Source: Lonsdalea quercina subsp. quercina
Lineage (GTDB): Bacteria > Pseudomonadota > Gammaproteobacteria > Enterobacterales > Enterobacteriaceae
Direction: 5' to 3'
Assembly (NCBI RefSeq): GCF_000688655.1
Contig: NZ_JIBO01000006.1
Location: 320,665 to 337,818 of the forward strand
Length of the DNA stretch: 17,154 bases
The first letter of the stretch is position 1. Every line of letters begins with the position of its first letter. Under the pieces are notes generated by a model. It saw only the letters and a program-made list of their open reading frames with translations. It was not told the DNA's origin and did no database searches. A program made the translations under genes and the position numbers. Positions 14,419 to 17,154 of the stretch are shown one piece after another.

Positions 14419-14467
14419 ATTACCTTTGGTGCATGTTTAACGGTTCCAGCAGGACCTAAAAGGTAAT
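14419..14467. repeat. Long hairpin between chaA and dauA
   Basis: ATTACCTTT (14419-14427) is a perfect complement of AAAGGTAAT (14459-14467). Pairing continues inward through GGT (14428-14430) and ACC (14454-14456) past a two-base bulge, for twelve pairs in all. It is not followed by a T-tract and does not match a repeat family I recognise. Confidence 0.5.
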
Positions 14468-14595
14468 ACATAATGCTTTTCTATTGATTTACATCTGGAT
14501 CTTCGCAGAACAATGAGCGTATCGTAATGCTTTAACCCGCGACGGGCCTCCTGCCGACCCGCCATCTGTTTTCATTTTGTTGGTCCTAGTCTTAG
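14468..14595. other. Upstream region of dauA
   Basis: No gene is supported. TAATGCTTT occurs twice, near 14471 and 14526. TTGATT near 14485 is a possible -35, but no good -10 follows at 16-18 bases. No clear Shine-Dalgarno precedes the dauA ATG. Confidence 0.35.
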
Positions 14596-16302
14596 ATGAA
14601 ATCATACCTATTCAACGGCATTAAACCGTTTAGCGCGTTTATTGACGCCTGCTGGCGGGAAAAATACACGTTTAAACGTTTTTCCCAAGACTTTATCGCC
14701 GGTATCACTGTCGGCATTATTGCTATTCCTCTGGCGATGGCGTTGGCGATTGCCAGCGGCGTTCCCCCCCAATTTGGTCTGTATACGGCCGCTGTCGCCG
14801 GCCTAATCACCGCGTTATGCGGCGGTTCGCGTTATAGCGTATCTGGCCCCACGGCGGCGTTCGTCGTCATTCTTTATCCAGTTTCCCAGCAATACGGGCT
14901 ATCCGGCCTGTTGATCGCGACGTTGCTCTCCGGGGTCTTCCTCCTCGTGCTCGGACTCTGTCGCATGGGCAGGTTAATCGAATATATACCGGTCTCGGTC
15001 ACGCTGGGATTCACCTCCGGTATCGCTATCACCATCGCCACCATGCAGGTCAAAGACTTCTTCGGCCTGACCATTCCGACAATGCCGGAGCATTACGTCG
15101 GCAAAGTGATGGCGCTGGGCGGCGCGCTGCCGTCTATGCATTTGGGCGACACGCTGATTGGCATTGTCACGCTGGCCGTGCTGGTGATATGGCCCAAGCT
15201 CGGCATTCGCCTGCCCGGTCATCTGCCCGCGCTATTGGCGGGGACGCTGGTGATGGGGCTGCTGTCATTGATGGATATCCACGTCGCCACTATTGGCTCC
15301 CGTTTCAGCTACCTGCTGGCTGACGGCACGTCGGGACACGGTATTCCGCCGATCCTGCCTCAGTTCGTCCTGCCGTGGAATATGCCGGGGAGCGACGGTA
15401 GCGTTATGCCCCTGAGTTGGAGCACCGTTTCCGACCTGCTGCCCGCCGCCTTCTCCATGGCTATCCTCGGCGCCATCGAGTCCCTGCTTTGCGCTGTCGT
15501 ACTCGACGGTATGACCGGCCGTAAACATAACTCCAATACCGAGCTGATTGGTCAGGGTATCGGCAACATCGTCACGCCGTTCTTTGGAGGCATCACCGCG
15601 ACGGCCGCGATCGCCCGTTCCGCCGCTAACGTACGCGCCGGCGCCACATCGCCGATTTCCGCCGTGGTGCATGCGCTGCTGGTGATCCTCGCGCTGCTGG
15701 TGCTGGCGCCCTGGCTATCTTATCTGCCGCTGGCGGCGATGGCCTCTCTGCTGCTGCTGGTCGCCTGGAATATGAGCGAGGCGCGCAAGGTCATCGACCT
15801 GATGCGTCACGCGCCGAAAGACGACATTATTGTGATGGTGCTTTGTCTGGCCCTGACGGTCCTGTTCGATATGGTGATTGCGATTACGGTCGGCATCGTT
15901 CTCGCGTCTATCCTGTTCATGCGTCGGATAGCGAAAATGACGCGCCTGAGCGAACTGCCCTCTACCGTGCAGGGGCAGCGTTTAGTCATTCGCGTCAACG
16001 GTCCGCTGTTCTTTGCCGCCGCTGAACGTATCTTCGGGGAATTGCTGCTCCACAGCGAAGAATACCAGACCATCATCCTGCAATGGGATGCCGTGCCGGT
16101 ACTGGATGCGGGCGGACTGAACGCGCTCTTACGCTTCAGCGAACTGCTGCCGCCCGAAAAACGGCTGGTGATTACCGACATCCCGTTCCAACCGTTGAAG
16201 ACGTTGGCCCGCGCCAATGTGGTGCCCATAGAAAACCGACTGGCGTTCTATCCCACGCTGGAGCAGGCGCTTGAAGCGACGCCGCTTCCGCTAACCGCCT
16301 GA
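14596..16302 (+). CDS. dauA: DauA, SulP-family C4-dicarboxylate transporter with STAS domain
   Basis: This 568-residue inner-membrane transporter belongs to the SulP/SLC26 family. E. coli DauA (formerly YchM) takes up succinate, fumarate and aspartate aerobically, notably at acidic pH. Seen: an N-terminal cytoplasmic segment with ACWREKYT, then the membrane core opening with [21 protein letters not shown] (35-55). The SulP block [15 protein letters not shown] (78-92) and [19 protein letters not shown] in the second half follow. A C-terminal STAS domain (about 462-562) has AVPVLDAGG (499-507). Similarity to E. coli DauA is high along the full length, including the STAS domain, so C4-dicarboxylate transport is more likely than sulfate. 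The N-terminus fits the family, although the ribosome site is weak. Confidence 0.94.
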   Translation: MKSYLFNGIKPFSAFIDACWREKYTFKRFSQDFIAGITVGIIAIPLAMALAIASGVPPQFGLYTAAVAGLITALCGGSRYSVSGPTAAFVVILYPVSQQYGLSGLLIATLLSGVFLLVLGLCRMGRLIEYIPVSVTLGFTSGIAITIATMQVKDFFGLTIPTMPEHYVGKVMALGGALPSMHLGDTLIGIVTLAVLVIWPKLGIRLPGHLPALLAGTLVMGLLSLMDIHVATIGSRFSYLLADGTSGHGIPPILPQFVLPWNMPGSDGSVMPLSWSTVSDLLPAAFSMAILGAIESLLCAVVLDGMTGRKHNSNTELIGQGIGNIVTPFFGGITATAAIARSAANVRAGATSPISAVVHALLVILALLVLAPWLSYLPLAAMASLLLLVAWNMSEARKVIDLMRHAPKDDIIVMVLCLALTVLFDMVIAITVGIVLASILFMRRIAKMTRLSELPSTVQGQRLVIRVNGPLFFAAAERIFGELLLHSEEYQTIILQWDAVPVLDAGGLNALLRFSELLPPEKRLVITDIPFQPLKTLARANVVPIENRLAFYPTLEQALEATPLPLTA

Positions 16303-16319
16303 TCGCCGTCTTCCATTTA

Positions 16320-16349
16320 CCGGCCAACCCTAGCGCTGGCCGGTTTCTT
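16320..16349 (+). terminator. Intrinsic terminator of dauA
   Basis: CCGGCCA (16320-16326) and TGGCCGG (16337-16343) form a perfect 7-bp GC-rich stem with a 10-base loop, followed by TTTCTT. It lies 17 bases after the dauA stop. Confidence 0.8.
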
Positions 16350-16449
16350 CGCCGTCCCCCCGCTATCGCGCACTCATTCTGAATACCCTTTTTCTGCTCG
16401 CCTGCCTCCGTTTGGCCGACAGCTTTTAACACCCGCTTACGCTTCACAC

Positions 16450-16479
16450 ATGGTTACAAAAGGTGACGCGCGCTATGCT
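16450..16479 (+). promoter_or_regulatory. Possible rstA promoter
   Basis: TATGCT (16474-16479) fits a -10 with a start about 24 bases before the rstA ATG. Upstream, TGGTTAC followed by GGTGA lies where an activator could bind. E. coli rstA is a PhoP target, but the sequence here is a poor match to the PhoP direct repeat, so no PhoP box is claimed. Confidence 0.25.
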
Positions 16480-16509
16480 GTAGCCGAATCAAAAAAAGAG
16501 TTCGACGGT

Positions 16510-17154
16510 ATGTATAAGATTGTTTTTGTTGAAGACGATCCCGAAGTGGGAAAACTGATTGCCGCCTATCTGGGCAAACACGATATTGAGGTGCACATCG
16601 AGCCGCGCGGGGACACCGCATCAGCGGTGATCGAGCAAAATAAACCCGACCTGGTTTTGCTGGATATCATGCTGCCGGGCAAAGACGGGATGACGCTGTG
16701 CCGCGAGCTGCGCCCTTGTTTCTCAGGCCCCATCGTGCTGCTGACCTCGCTGGACAGCGACATGAACCATATTCTCGCATTGGAAATGGGCGCAGACGAT
16801 TACATTCTGAAAACGACTCCGCCCGCCGTGCTGTTGGCGCGGCTGCGTCTGCACTTTCGGCAGTATGCCACCCCGCCCCAGCCGACGCTGGAAACCAGCG
16901 CGACAGTACAGGTACACAAGTCGCTAAACTTCGGTCTGCTGTGTATCGATCCGGTGAACCGTCAGGTTCTGCTGGCCGGCGAGGACATTACCCTGTCGAC
17001 GGCTGATTTCGACCTGCTATGGCAGCTAGCCACCCACGCCGGACAAATCATGGATCGCGACGCACTGCTCAAAAACCTGCGCGGCGTCAGCTATGACGGC
17101 ATGGATCGCAGCATCGATGTGGCCATCTCCCGCCTGCGCAAAAAACTGTACGAT
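16510..17154 (+). CDS. rstA: RstA, OmpR-family response regulator (5' part; cut by window end)
   Basis: The first 215 codons are present with no stop, and the gene continues past the window. It is a cytoplasmic transcription regulator, normally phosphorylated by the sensor kinase RstB. Seen: receiver domain (1-about 115) with acidic residues in VEDD (7-10), phospho-acceptor D52 in LLDIMLPGKDG, switch T79 and conserved K101 in YILKTTPP. A linker follows, then the winged-helix DNA-binding domain from about 140. The recognition region is visible (HAGQIMDRDALLKNLRG, then SIDVAISRLRKKL). Similarity to E. coli RstA is very high; from memory only about 25 residues should be missing. The ATG at 16510 fits the family start, with AAAGAG upstream. 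rstB is probably next but cannot be seen. Confidence 0.95.
   Translation, partial: MYKIVFVEDDPEVGKLIAAYLGKHDIEVHIEPRGDTASAVIEQNKPDLVLLDIMLPGKDGMTLCRELRPCFSGPIVLLTSLDSDMNHILALEMGADDYILKTTPPAVLLARLRLHFRQYATPPQPTLETSATVQVHKSLNFGLLCIDPVNRQVLLAGEDITLSTADFDLLWQLATHAGQIMDRDALLKNLRGVSYDGMDRSIDVAISRLRKKLYD

Noticed and set aside
14269..14466. 65-codon plus-strand frame between chaA and dauA
   Set aside because: It runs through the chaA terminator-like structures, lacks a ribosome site and has no recognisable sequence pattern.
16450..16470. PhoP box upstream of rstA
   Set aside because: Only a vague TGGTTAC/GGTGA pair is present. It does not match the (T/G)GTTTA direct repeat well enough to call.

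Overview
The window is a chromosomal segment of a gammaproteobacterium of the order Enterobacterales. YiaY, YeaQ/GlsB, ChaC, ChaA, DauA and RstA all read as close but clearly diverged relatives of the E. coli proteins. Their order (chaC<- ->chaA ->dauA ->rstA) is not that of E. coli. Together with GC-rich coding DNA and two extra ABC transport loci, this suggests a soft-rot or plant-associated family such as Pectobacteriaceae (Dickeya/Brenneria/Pectobacterium-like). The family placement is inference from remembered proteins, not a database search. No RNA genes, insertion sequences, phage genes or CRISPR array were seen.

Left part (1-3500). A lone PotA-type ABC ATPase (+) ends against a convergent iron-dependent alcohol dehydrogenase, yiaY (-). 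Upstream of yiaY lies a good candidate anaerobic (FNR class II) promoter. An AT-rich gap follows that carries a perfect octamer tandem repeat (12 x GGAAAGCA), then the small membrane stress protein YeaQ/GlsB (-).

Middle (3500-6600). Two single-gene plus-strand units sit here: an integral-membrane acyltransferase of the AT3 family, and a DUF481/YdiY-like outer-membrane beta-barrel protein. The second has a leader full of inverted repeats and ends at a strong bidirectional terminator.

ABC operon (6600-11860, -). Transcription order is DppB-type permease, DppC-type permease, DppD-type ATPase, short DppF-type ATPase, then the periplasmic binding protein. The first four genes overlap by 4, 14 and 4 bases. 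The binding protein is set off by about 106 bases containing a hairpin. Together they form a complete importer of the peptide/nickel/opine class; the substrate cannot be read from sequence.

Right part (11860-17154). chaC (glutathione-degrading gamma-glutamylcyclotransferase) is divergent from chaA (Ca2+/Na+/K+:H+ antiporter) across about 590 bases in which no chaB is visible. Then come dauA (SulP C4-dicarboxylate transporter with STAS domain) and the 5' part of rstA (OmpR-family response regulator), cut by the window end. Overall this is ordinary core and transport chromosome. The most unusual items are the octamer repeat, the yiaY promoter architecture, the non-standard ABC operon and several unexplained hairpins in the gaps. 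I did not find a convincing new biological system.
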